Part shown: positions 54,138-62,129 of the stretch, in pieces | Layout: the number at the start of each line of letters is the position of its first letter | How positions within the stretch are numbered: position 1 is the first letter of the stretch | Assembly: GCF_018449435.1 (NCBI RefSeq) | Contig: NZ_JAHCMU010000019.1 | Span: 1 to 64,000, forward strand | Direction: 5' to 3' | Length of the DNA: 64,000 nucleotides | From: Flagellimonas sp. 389 | GTDB lineage: Bacteria; Bacteroidota; Bacteroidia; Flavobacteriales; Flavobacteriaceae | The notes under the pieces: generated by a model | What the model saw: only the letters and a program-made list of their open reading frames with translations | What the model was told of the DNA's origin: nothing | Databases searched by the model: none | Position numbers and translations under genes: made by a program

Positions 54138-54465
54138 ACTTTTATAAGTATATAGGTCGACTATAGAGCATCACTACTTTTACAATTATAACAGTCCTAA
54201 ACTAGCATTTAGGAATATGATATTTAGTTATCCATCTGATTATTGTTTGAAACTGTCCGCATAAAATTAATGTAATCCTACTCTAATTTATTGGATATTC
54301 TTGTCACAGATTGGTCAAAAAATCACTTTTTAAGCCTTTTGCTTAACGTAGCATGATTTTGCCGTACTATCCCTATATTTTAACCCAAGGGTTTTAATTG
54401 ATCTATTTCAATTAGGAAAGCTTTTTATATTGAGTTTAAAGTGTGCTTTTGTATGGGTTTAAAAC

Positions 54466-54497
54466 AAAAAGGGGGAGCATAAAATGCCCCCCCTTTA
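54466..54497 (-). terminator. Terminator downstream of tRNA-Arg
   Basis: Minus-strand hairpin with stem AAAGGGGG(G)GCAT / ATGCTCCCCCTTT and a T-run, located a few bases beyond the tRNA 3' end. Confidence 0.75.
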
Positions 54498-54502
54498 TAT
54501 CG

Positions 54503-54576
54503 TGATCGCGATAGGATTCGAACCTATGACCGTCTGCTTAGAAGGCAGATGCTCTATCCAGCTGAGCTACGCGACC
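54503..54576 (-). tRNA. tRNA-Arg (anticodon TCT)
   Basis: 74 bases on the minus strand from GGTCGCG at 54576. The acceptor stem GGTCGCG pairs with CGCGATC (one G-U pair) and has discriminator A; the D arm contains TAGCTCAGCTGGATAGAGC; the anticodon loop CTTCTAA has anticodon TCT; the T arm has GGTTCGAATCC. CCA is not encoded, as is usual in this phylum. It reads AGA/AGG arginine codons. A terminator follows. Confidence 0.97.
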
Positions 54577-54789
54577 TATTTTGCGGGTGCAAATATACGA
54601 TTAACATTAAATAATGTCCAATTAAATAAACTCAAATACTAGTATTTATTAAAAAAACACTATTTCTTAGTTCTACCATAACATTATAAAACGTTTTGTT
54701 GGTAATTAATGATATACTATTTTTTGTTTATCTGTTATATACAGTAATGCATATGGTTGAACAATGCCAGTTTTTTGATGTAAACACCA

Positions 54790-55710
54790 TTAATTGTTCT
54801 CCAAATAATAAGATGGTGGATTACCATATGCCTTTTTAAAAACTTTACTGAATACGCTAAGATCACTAAATCCAAAAAAATCTGATATCTCGCTGACAGA
54901 CAAATCTTTCTTCTGGAGCGCTTCTTTAGCTTTGGAAATTTTCAATCTATTAATATATTGATGTGGAGTCTTTCCAAATGCTTTTTTAAAAGAATCATAT
55001 AAATGAAATTTGGACAAACTGGAGATATATGATAACTCATTTATTGATATATGGTTTTGAATATTATCATGTATAAATTCATAAGCGATCAACAACCTTT
55101 TCAGTGTCTCTTCTTTAGTAGATATCTTCTTGGCCTTAATGTTATTGACTATTTTATTTCCCAATAACTGTTCCTTGTATATTGATTGTAACACCTCTAT
55201 AGTAAGCTCTTCGGGACATAAAAATTCAAATTCATAATCATTGCTTAAATCATATATATATTTGAGCAGCTTTCCTGAGGAATAGTAATCTGAAAACAAA
55301 GGTTTTTCCAAAAAGAAGTTCATATCCTTTATTGAATCAAATGGGTCATCCAATATTGATTCATTCTTTGTCTTTAAATAATACGAGAAACTTGAACTAA
55401 AATCTTTAGTAATACCAAAACTCAAAACGTCCATGTAACTGTTCTCTTCATTAAAAAACTCCCAACCTTCGTTTGGATTTAAAACAAAAAAACTATCCTT
55501 TTCAACATTTAAACGTTGCCCGTTCCTTTGGAAAACCCCACTTCCTTCTTTAAAAAGCGCAACTATGGTGGCGTTCTCAACAAACTCATGATGCTCAAAA
55601 CAAGCTTTAAAACGCATCAAAAAGTTTTCATGCTTGGAATAGTGAGGAGGAAGTTCAAACTCTTTTTGTTGATAGTGATTGTAAAATTTGTCGTCATACT
55701 TTACAGACAT
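54790..55710 (-). CDS. AraC family transcriptional regulator
   Basis: 306 residues. The N-terminal ~1-120 region is cupin-like (VALFKEGSGVFQRNGQRLNVEKDSFFVLNP, in parts), the usual ligand-sensing fold. The C-terminal HTH domain (~210-306) has ISINELSYISSLSKFHLYDSFKKAFGKTPHQYIN (in parts) and SVSEISDFFGFSDLSVFSKVFKKAYGNPPSYY, the two helix-turn-helix units. It is soluble and standalone. It lies between the tRNA and galM; a link to galactose or susCD control is possible but not shown. Confidence 0.9.
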   Translation of the reverse strand: MSVKYDDKFYNHYQQKEFELPPHYSKHENFLMRFKACFEHHEFVENATIVALFKEGSGVFQRNGQRLNVEKDSFFVLNPNEGWEFFNEENSYMDVLSFGITKDFSSSFSYYLKTKNESILDDPFDSIKDMNFFLEKPLFSDYYSSGKLLKYIYDLSNDYEFEFLCPEELTIEVLQSIYKEQLLGNKIVNNIKAKKISTKEETLKRLLIAYEFIHDNIQNHISINELSYISSLSKFHLYDSFKKAFGKTPHQYINRLKISKAKEALQKKDLSVSEISDFFGFSDLSVFSKVFKKAYGNPPSYYLENN

Positions 55711-56123
55711 AATCGAGTTTGGTTTAAGTTTTTTAAGGATTCAATAAAGGGCAAGTGGTTGCGTCCGATTTTTTGATTCATTGAATATATAAACTAAACT
55801 TTTTGTTGATTCGTATTCAAAATCATAAAAAAGTATAGGTAAATATTCATAATAACAACTATGAAATTTTAGTTTTTAAACTTTACATAAACTCCTCTTT
55901 GCATCAATCATATCATATTATGCTACACCTTTAGCATCATTCTGCAAAACATAAAAGTATTTTTGTCATACAAACCCAGAAACAGCATAAGGTTTACTAT
56001 TTTTAAAAAAATGGGTACTAGATTGTGTTTAAACGATACTACCAGTGAACTATGCAAAAAACACTTCAGATTCAAAACTTATATGATAAGCTGTACAACA
56101 AAAATTAGAATCAAGAAAATCAT
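55711..56123. other. Divergent intergenic region between AraC regulator and galM
   Basis: 413 AT-rich bases between divergent starts. No gene, strong hairpin or clear -7 box seen. Confidence 0.4.
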
Positions 56124-57098
56124 ATGGAACTAGTGAAATTAACAAATTCCCAAGGCATGGAGTTACAGGTGTGTAATTATGGAGCAACCTTGGTTTCGCT
56201 CAAAGTTCCAAATAAAGACAGTGGATTGACCAATGTTGTGGTCGGATTGGATAATCATGAACAGTATGCCTCTCAAGAATACCAAAACCATCAGCTTTAC
56301 TTAGGCGCTACCATTGGTAGATATGCTGGTAGAATTTCAAACGGAAGCTTTAATTTAGAAGGAAATGAATTTGCCCTGCACCATACGGATGGAGTGCACT
56401 TACACGGAGGAAAGTGCGGGTTCGATAAAAAATATTGGGCCGTAGAAAAAATAGGTCAGCATAGAAATCCTTTTGTTGTGCTCTCTTATGAAAGCAAACA
56501 CTTGGAAGAAGACTATCCCGGAAACCTAAAAGTCGAAGTTACATACCAGCTACTGGAATCGAATGCCGTTAAAATCAGCTATACCGCAACAACCGATAAA
56601 ACAACAGTGGTCAATTTAACCAACCACAGCTACTTTAACCTTAGTGGTAGCGATACAATTCTAGGTCAACATTTAAAAGTCAACAGCGACCATCATATAG
56701 ATGTAGATAATAAAACGATACCCACAGGTAAGATCAACCCATCAAAAAATACTAGATTCGATTATAACGATCTATCAGAAATTGAAAATTCGGGCTTTGC
56801 TGGTCTCGATGACACTTTTATCTTGAACAAATCCTTGAAAGCAGCATCTCTTTGGTCTAAAAAAAGTGGTCTTTACATGAAAGTCTTTACCAACCAGCCC
56901 GCCATTGTCATCTACACCCCAGAACAACTTCCTGAGTTAAGCTATTATGAACACGCAGAATTTGAAAGATTCCCTGCCATATGCTTTGAAGCCCAGAATT
57001 ATCCAGATGCCCCAAATAACGAGACATTTCCATCCAGTAAACTTTTGCCAGGTTCAACTTACCTTAACGAAACGGTATTTGATTTTACCTTGAAATAA
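56124..57098 (+). CDS. galM: Aldose 1-epimerase (galactose mutarotase)
   Basis: 324 residues. GalM signatures: YLGATIGRYAGRISNGSF (~71-88) with the substrate Arg, HLHGGKCGFDKKYW (~98-111), TNHSYFNLSG (~172-181) with the catalytic His, GLDDTFIL (~228-235) and CFEAQNYPDAPN (~297-308) with the catalytic Glu near 299. It interconverts alpha and beta aldoses. Standalone; divergent from an AraC-type regulator. Confidence 0.95.
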   Translation: MELVKLTNSQGMELQVCNYGATLVSLKVPNKDSGLTNVVVGLDNHEQYASQEYQNHQLYLGATIGRYAGRISNGSFNLEGNEFALHHTDGVHLHGGKCGFDKKYWAVEKIGQHRNPFVVLSYESKHLEEDYPGNLKVEVTYQLLESNAVKISYTATTDKTTVVNLTNHSYFNLSGSDTILGQHLKVNSDHHIDVDNKTIPTGKINPSKNTRFDYNDLSEIENSGFAGLDDTFILNKSLKAASLWSKKSGLYMKVFTNQPAIVIYTPEQLPELSYYEHAEFERFPAICFEAQNYPDAPNNETFPSSKLLPGSTYLNETVFDFTLK

Positions 57099-57205
57099 GT
57101 AGTTTAAAACAACCCATGATTTATAAAATATCCAATGACAAATGATGCCTTCTGGCCAAAGCATTGAAACAATTTGATTTTTTTGTATTGAAAAAGTTTA
57201 GTTTT

Positions 57206-57643
57206 TTAACAAAAGTTCAATTCCTTCACCATATAAATAGAAGTGGAAGGACATATCTCTGAGAATTCTTTGGAGCTGGCGATTGCCTTTGGTGCTTCAA
57301 TTCTCTCAGAAATCTTAAAACCTTTTTTTAGAAAATATTGATCCGCGGTAGTAGTCAAAAGATGCATCCTTTTGATTCCGTCTTTTTTACTTTTATCAAT
57401 CAATTTATTAAAGAGCTTGCCTCCTACTCCCTTGTTTTTAGAGTCCTCAGTTACAGCAAATGAGCGTAAAAGTCCATCCTCACCATATTTTTCAATTCCA
57501 ATGCACCCAATAATTTCACTACCAGATTTTGAAGTAAGAAATGTTACTTTAGAGGAACGAAGGTCTACATAGGGAAGACCATTTTTCTTCAATAGGTTTT
57601 TAACTTTTTCAAAGTCATAACTCTCTATTTCTTTGGTTTTCAT
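57206..57643 (-). CDS. arsN2: GNAT N-acetyltransferase, ArsN2-like
   Basis: 145 residues, single GNAT domain. The acetyl-CoA loop region is FAVTEDSKNKGVGGKLFNKL, with the Arg/Gln-x-x-Gly-x-Gly/Ala loop in the form KNKGVGG (~73-79). The C-terminal tail HLLTTTADQYFLKKGFKISER followed by APKAIASSKEFSEICPSTSIYM (in parts) matches the ArsN2 arsenic-resistance acetyltransferase subfamily as I recall it: LLTTTA, F, GF, P, I, S-EF, CP-S. No other arsenic genes are in the window, so function outside arsenic is possible. Confidence 0.8.
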   Translation of the reverse strand: MKTKEIESYDFEKVKNLLKKNGLPYVDLRSSKVTFLTSKSGSEIIGCIGIEKYGEDGLLRSFAVTEDSKNKGVGGKLFNKLIDKSKKDGIKRMHLLTTTADQYFLKKGFKISERIEAPKAIASSKEFSEICPSTSIYMVKELNFC

Positions 57644-57827
57644 TTGCTATCATTTGATTTCAATCTTATGTACTGAACTAAGATTTACGATATTAAATTT
57701 AAGATTAAATCCACCACTAGGCCAATACTTGGAATAATCTGCCCCATATTACTTTCTATTTCCACTAAGCTTCTTAGCTGAACAATAGCCCCGTTCGTAT
57801 CTCTCTTTATCACAGCATGAAATCTCT

Positions 57828-58103
57828 TTATGGTACACTTTCCTTAAATCTGGGAGGCATTAAATTTTCACTGTCTAGAATCCTATTCAGTTCTTCTTCT
57901 GATAAGAGCTTTTTATCCAAGATAAGTTCTCGTATGGATTTACCGGTCTTAATAGCCTCCTTACCTATCAAATCACCTATGTGATGCCCCAGATAAGGAT
58001 TCAAAAATGTAATCAATCCAACAGAATTCATCACTTTTACCTTTGTATATTCCTCGTTTGCCGTTATTCCTTTAATACATTTTGTTGTTAAACCAATGCA
58101 TGG
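57828..58103 (-). pseudogene. aspA: C-terminal remnant of aspartate ammonia-lyase
   Basis: Reading on from the stop of the phosphatase gene in the same frame gives about 91 codons: TKCIKGITANEEYTK, then NSVGLITFLNPYLGHHIGDL, GKSIRELILDK and a stop. The motifs GITANEE, SVGxxTxLNPYxGHHxGD and the LLSEEELNRIL tail closely match the extreme C-terminus of aspartase (AspA) of the fumarase/aspartase superfamily. The catalytic core (SS-loop and GS motifs) is absent, so the product cannot be an aspartase. A short start (GTG 58034 or ATG 58031) could still be translated, but this looks like a deletion remnant. Confidence 0.8.
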
Positions 58104-59309
58104 CTAGTGAAAATCCATTTTCATTCTTTTTCCTGTATCGCTCACTTTATAATATTTGCCATTTTCAATAAGCAACACATGCGACTTTCCAGTAAATTTT
58201 TCTTTAGGGTGCTTGATGTCCACCCGTATCACTTTACCGTTAAAATCGCTTGTCACTTCATCTGCAACTATAGTATGACCAATAATGATATGTTCCACAG
58301 CATAAAACCCCAAAATTCTATCCAAGGCTGTTTCTTTAATTTTTTGGTACTTGCTTCCACTATTTTTGATAAGCCCGCGATACCAAAAAGGGCCCATACT
58401 GCTAAAAACCAATTTTGAAGCCTCATCACTTGTAGGTTTTTTAATAGGGTTATGTTCAAGGTTTTTTCGAACAATGGTATTGATGTCTTCAATGGATAAT
58501 CCAGTATTTACCAATTCTTCGCTTATTCCACCATGAAGAAAAAGGTTATTGCCTATTTTCTCAACGGCATTTTTGGATTTGATCCATTTGACCAGTTCAT
58601 TTTTTTCAGACATTAAAAAACGATACGCCTTTTTATGGTCATCTTCTATTCCTGATACAATTCTTGCCAAATCAATATATTTTTCATCCACATAACGAAT
58701 GTCCAGATATAGGTTCATCACATCGTGATTTCCCAAAATATAGTGCACCTTCCCCCCCGCTCTCTCAGCTTCTTGTTCTAATTTGTACAACAACCATAAA
58801 CTGGGTAGTACTTCAGTACCGCGGTCAAACATATCGCCACAAATAACAAGATGTCCCTTGCCATAAATCCAGTTATAGTTTTTATCCATAACCTTATTTC
58901 CTAACAATAAACTATAAAAAGTATTGAAATTTCCTTCAATATCCGAAGTGACCAATATTTTATCCTGAGCTTCGTATACCGCGTCGGGAACAACGTATTT
59001 TTTGGCGAGCGCAAAGGCAAATTCATCTTTGTCGGAGTTGTTTATCTTGCTTATAAAAGTTTGATTCTTTTTCCTTTTGATTTCGGTAGTTTTTATAAAG
59101 AATGAAGCATCTTTTCTTTGTTCTACGGAAATTATGGTCAAACTGTCTTTGTCAGTATACACATAAGGACCATCTAAACTTTGAAGCTTAGTAGTCGCTA
59201 TTTGTTTTTTAATAATGTGGTTAGACGTATTAACCTTACAACTAAAGAAAGTACACAGAATACTACTGTACACAATAATCCTTTGCCTATTGTTTACCAA
59301 CTTGCTCAT
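58104..59309 (-). CDS. Calcineurin-like metallophosphoesterase lipoprotein
   Basis: 401 residues with a signal sequence ending in a possible lipobox (TFFSC, Cys ~24). The phosphoesterase core has LVTSDIEGNFNTFYSLLLG (D-x-E in place of D-x-H, ~122-140), GHLVICGDMFDRGTEV (~154-169), YILGNHDVMNLYL (~192-204), FLHGGISEEL (~267-276) and EHIIIGHTIV (~351-360): the five metal-binding blocks of the calcineurin/PPP family. The Glu in the first block replaces the usual His. Its ATG overlaps the upstream hydrolase stop by 4 bases (ATGA), so the two are coupled. The substrate is unknown. Confidence 0.88.
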   Translation of the reverse strand: MSKLVNNRQRIIVYSSILCTFFSCKVNTSNHIIKKQIATTKLQSLDGPYVYTDKDSLTIISVEQRKDASFFIKTTEIKRKKNQTFISKINNSDKDEFAFALAKKYVVPDAVYEAQDKILVTSDIEGNFNTFYSLLLGNKVMDKNYNWIYGKGHLVICGDMFDRGTEVLPSLWLLYKLEQEAERAGGKVHYILGNHDVMNLYLDIRYVDEKYIDLARIVSGIEDDHKKAYRFLMSEKNELVKWIKSKNAVEKIGNNLFLHGGISEELVNTGLSIEDINTIVRKNLEHNPIKKPTSDEASKLVFSSMGPFWYRGLIKNSGSKYQKIKETALDRILGFYAVEHIIIGHTIVADEVTSDFNGKVIRVDIKHPKEKFTGKSHVLLIENGKYYKVSDTGKRMKMDFH

Positions 59310-60478
59310 TTTCTAAAGGCATAAAAACGTCCTAATTCCGATTGAAACATTCCGCCATGACTGTGACCAACATCAGGAATTGTTCCAATGGCATGTTTTT
59401 TCTTGATGTTGGAACCATAGTAGAACTGTAAGTATTCATAATACGTAAGCCCTCTTTCCAAACGATGTTTTCCTTGTAAGTTTCCTTCACAAGATGTATC
59501 TAAAGATGAACTCTTCAAATCGTTGTCCTGGTTACCCAATAGATATACTACTTCTCGTTTTGGGAATTGTGCTCGAATTTGATCTACTCCAATCGTTTCC
59601 AAATAATTGGGTAAATCGTCTAACCCATATTTATATTCATTGTAGGCGGTACAATCTGTTTGCGGTTCTTGAAAGTGAACGGTATTAAAAACTTTTCTGG
59701 TATTATCTAGATATAAGTAAGAACTTGGATTGTTTACAATAAATCGTAAAGTAATCCCAGATTTTTTTAACTCTGAAGGTACTGCGGATGCAGCAGCATA
59801 TCTGTTTACAAATTGTCCCCCCGCCGAATGTCCAGAAAACACGATGGTTTTCAGATTGGGCAGTTTTTTTACCAATCGAGTCATTAATGAATCTATAATC
59901 GTGAATGAAGAGACTCTACTCTGCCGCGGATTTTTTACTTTATCCTTGGATAGGTTACCTATTTTCCAACCTCCGCCACTCCAATACAAGTGCTCAGAAT
60001 CAAGGTTGAATTTCTCAATTTCAGATTCTATTAAAAATTGGGGAGCTATTACCAACAAGGTATCCAATTGGTTAGACTCCATTTTGGCAGCAAGCAACAT
60101 ATTTTTATAGTAGGTCCCTGCATTTCTGCTGTTCCCGTGCAATACAATCAATGCACGCGTAATGTTAATGTTTTTATCATCAATTGACGTAACATTGGAG
60201 AAGTATGGAACTTTAAAGGTGTTACCATCGCTGGAAATGGAAAAGGTTTTATCTCCAATAAGGCCATTGGTATCGTTATAGGTCACTAAATTTTCCTTAG
60301 TATTTACCGGTAGTTCTTTTTCCAGTTCCATATCTAAAATGTCAAGAAAAGAAGCTATTGAGCGTTGTGCCGCAAAAGACTTCCCATCAAAAGAAAAAAT
60401 ATCGTAGTCTGTTCCAGATTTAATGATAAATACAACGACCATGGAAGAAAATAGATAGTATAAGTTCTTAATGTTCAT
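59306..60478 (-). CDS. Exported alpha/beta hydrolase (paralogue A)
   Basis: 390 residues with an N-terminal hydrophobic segment (~5-22). The hydrolase domain contains ALIVLHGNSRNAGTYY (oxyanion side, ~106-121), nucleophile VFSGHSAGGQFVNRY (Ser ~217), VVYLLGNQDNDL with the likely acid Asp (~320-330) and PDVGHSHGGMF with His near 370-372. It resembles secreted esterases. The next gene upstream encodes a clear relative with the same order of motifs plus an extra N-terminal domain. Coupled to the phosphoesterase by a 4-base overlap. Confidence 0.85.
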   Translation of the reverse strand: MNIKNLYYLFSSMVVVFIIKSGTDYDIFSFDGKSFAAQRSIASFLDILDMELEKELPVNTKENLVTYNDTNGLIGDKTFSISSDGNTFKVPYFSNVTSIDDKNINITRALIVLHGNSRNAGTYYKNMLLAAKMESNQLDTLLVIAPQFLIESEIEKFNLDSEHLYWSGGGWKIGNLSKDKVKNPRQSRVSSFTIIDSLMTRLVKKLPNLKTIVFSGHSAGGQFVNRYAAASAVPSELKKSGITLRFIVNNPSSYLYLDNTRKVFNTVHFQEPQTDCTAYNEYKYGLDDLPNYLETIGVDQIRAQFPKREVVYLLGNQDNDLKSSSLDTSCEGNLQGKHRLERGLTYYEYLQFYYGSNIKKKHAIGTIPDVGHSHGGMFQSELGRFYAFRK

Positions 60479-60553
60479 AATTTACAGTTGTTACTATTAT
60501 TATTTTATGTGGCTTTATGATTTAAAATCGCTACTGTACGCAGCTACTAAAGG

Positions 60554-60586
60554 AAAAGGTGCAGCATTATCTATGCTACACCTTTT
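60554..60586 (-). terminator. Probable terminator after hydrolase paralogue B
   Basis: AAAAGGTGCAGCAT at 60554-60567 pairs with ATGCTACACCTTTT at 60573-60586, with one mismatch and a 5-base loop, in the 178-base gap between the two hydrolase genes. On the minus strand it ends in TTTTCCTTT. Confidence 0.6.
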
Positions 60587-60656
60587 ACCAAAGAAACTAA
60601 CTCAAATAGGACAAGTTTATAAAGTCTTAAATAGAATAATGTTCTATGCTTACGAA

Positions 60657-62120
60657 TCAATTCCTAAATATATTTTGCCGACCGATTTCTGATGGATAAA
60701 TGACTGTGCTACTATGCCCAGCCCCCGGTACAACTAAAATCTTTTGATTTTCCATAATTTCAGGACCATAGAAATCCAGTAAATGGTCAAAATAATTTAT
60801 AGCTCTTTCAAACCTATCCCTTCCCTGAAGAATCGATTCACATTGTTCATTAATACTGGTTTCTTCCGGAGTAGGGTCATTGTCGTTTTGACCTATTAGA
60901 TAAGTTACGTTTCTTGTTTTCAATCTATCGCGAATACCATCTGCTCCAACAGCATCTAAATAGGGATTTAAATCTTCTAGACCCCATGGATAGATATTAT
61001 AATCCGAGCACGCTTCAATCGTAAAAGAAAGTGGAACTTCGAATGTGTTTTCAGTACCCAAAGCTTTACGTTTATCATCCATATAAGTATATGTACCTGG
61101 GTTTACCGGTACAAACTTTAAATCTATGCCCTTTACCTCTAGCTCATCTACTATAGGTGTGGTGGCGGAATAGCGACATGTAAATTGTGCACCTGCCGAA
61201 TGACCTGCAAGTACAATTTTTTTAAGGTTGGGATATTTTGCCAAAGTAACCATCAACGAATCCATAATGGTGAAAGATGAAACATTTCCTCTTTCCTCCA
61301 CAGAATTATCACCTACACGCCAGCTATCCTCCCAAAACACATGTGCTTCATCCAGTAAAAATTCGCCAACTTCTTCATCGCCTATGAATTGAGGCGCTAT
61401 GAGCAGTAAGGTATCCAAATTACTGTTTTCTACTTGAGCCGCCAGCGTAATATTTTCAAACTGCCCCTTTGCATTATGCCCCGATCCATGTACTGCAATG
61501 ACTGCAGTTGTTATAGCCATGTTATCAGTATTCATGATATCCTCACTATTCGAAAAATAAGGAATTTGAAAGGTCGACGTTCCTACAGGAAACCTAAACT
61601 TTTTGTCTCCTATAAAATCTTCTGGATCATTTGGATCAATGGCAACCGTAGGCCCAAAAGTTAAGGTTATCTTAGTACCACCACTTGCTGAATTGCCAAT
61701 TACAATACCTTCTTTTGTCTGAAGTTCAAAAACCATGGACCTGTTTTCATTTCTATCCTCTCTATTAATAACCTGCTGAAGCAATACTACTCTAGTAATG
61801 GCCTCCCCTTTTTCGATAATAAAGGAGCCCGATTTTGGCAAGATAAAATCCTCGCCTTCTACAGCATTATTCTCATTTGGAAAGGAAACTGAATACGCTA
61901 TCTCTATATTCTCATCCGTTTTTGGTCCTTCATATCTCAGTTCCACCATGAACGGCTCAGAATTGGAGCGATTTACTACAGCGTTATCTGTTGTAAAGTA
62001 GACCCTCCGCTCCTCTGATGAAACTTGCATCATCGTTCCTTCATCGTCATCATCGCAAGCGACCATAGCCAATGCTAGAAAGGCGATTGCCGTATATATT
62101 AGTTTTATTTTTTGTTTCAT
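60657..62120 (-). CDS. Alpha/beta hydrolase lipoprotein with N-terminal Calx-beta-like domain (paralogue B)
   Basis: 487 residues. A lipoprotein signal (LAMVAC, Cys ~22) precedes a beta-sandwich (~35-150: VYFTTDNAVVNRSNSEPFMV, EGEDFILPKSGSFIIEKGEA, VFELQTKEGIVIGN) that resembles Calx-beta/DUF4843-type domains. The hydrolase part matches paralogue A: AVIAVHGSGHNAKGQF, LLLIAPQFIGDEE, VLAGHSAGAQFTCRY (Ser nucleophile), TYLIGQNDNDPT and PGAGHSSTVIY. Both copies share the SSFTIMDSLM stretch. It lies 9 bases after the TIG-domain gene, so it is co-transcribed with it. Probably an outer-membrane esterase; the substrate is unknown. Confidence 0.82.
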   Translation of the reverse strand: MKQKIKLIYTAIAFLALAMVACDDDDEGTMMQVSSEERRVYFTTDNAVVNRSNSEPFMVELRYEGPKTDENIEIAYSVSFPNENNAVEGEDFILPKSGSFIIEKGEAITRVVLLQQVINREDRNENRSMVFELQTKEGIVIGNSASGGTKITLTFGPTVAIDPNDPEDFIGDKKFRFPVGTSTFQIPYFSNSEDIMNTDNMAITTAVIAVHGSGHNAKGQFENITLAAQVENSNLDTLLLIAPQFIGDEEVGEFLLDEAHVFWEDSWRVGDNSVEERGNVSSFTIMDSLMVTLAKYPNLKKIVLAGHSAGAQFTCRYSATTPIVDELEVKGIDLKFVPVNPGTYTYMDDKRKALGTENTFEVPLSFTIEACSDYNIYPWGLEDLNPYLDAVGADGIRDRLKTRNVTYLIGQNDNDPTPEETSINEQCESILQGRDRFERAINYFDHLLDFYGPEIMENQKILVVPGAGHSSTVIYPSEIGRQNIFRN

Positions 62121-62129
62121 GATAGGTTT

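Larger units (their letters stand above)
54019..54502. other. AT-rich non-coding region upstream of the membrane AraC gene
   Basis: 484 bases with no credible gene. It contains a perfect hairpin at 54105-54137 and the tRNA terminator at 54466-54497. Confidence 0.5.

Noticed and set aside
57828..58034. A real 68-residue small protein
   Set aside because: The reading frame extends upstream with aspartase-like sequence to the phosphatase stop, and the whole stretch matches only the C-terminal tail of AspA.
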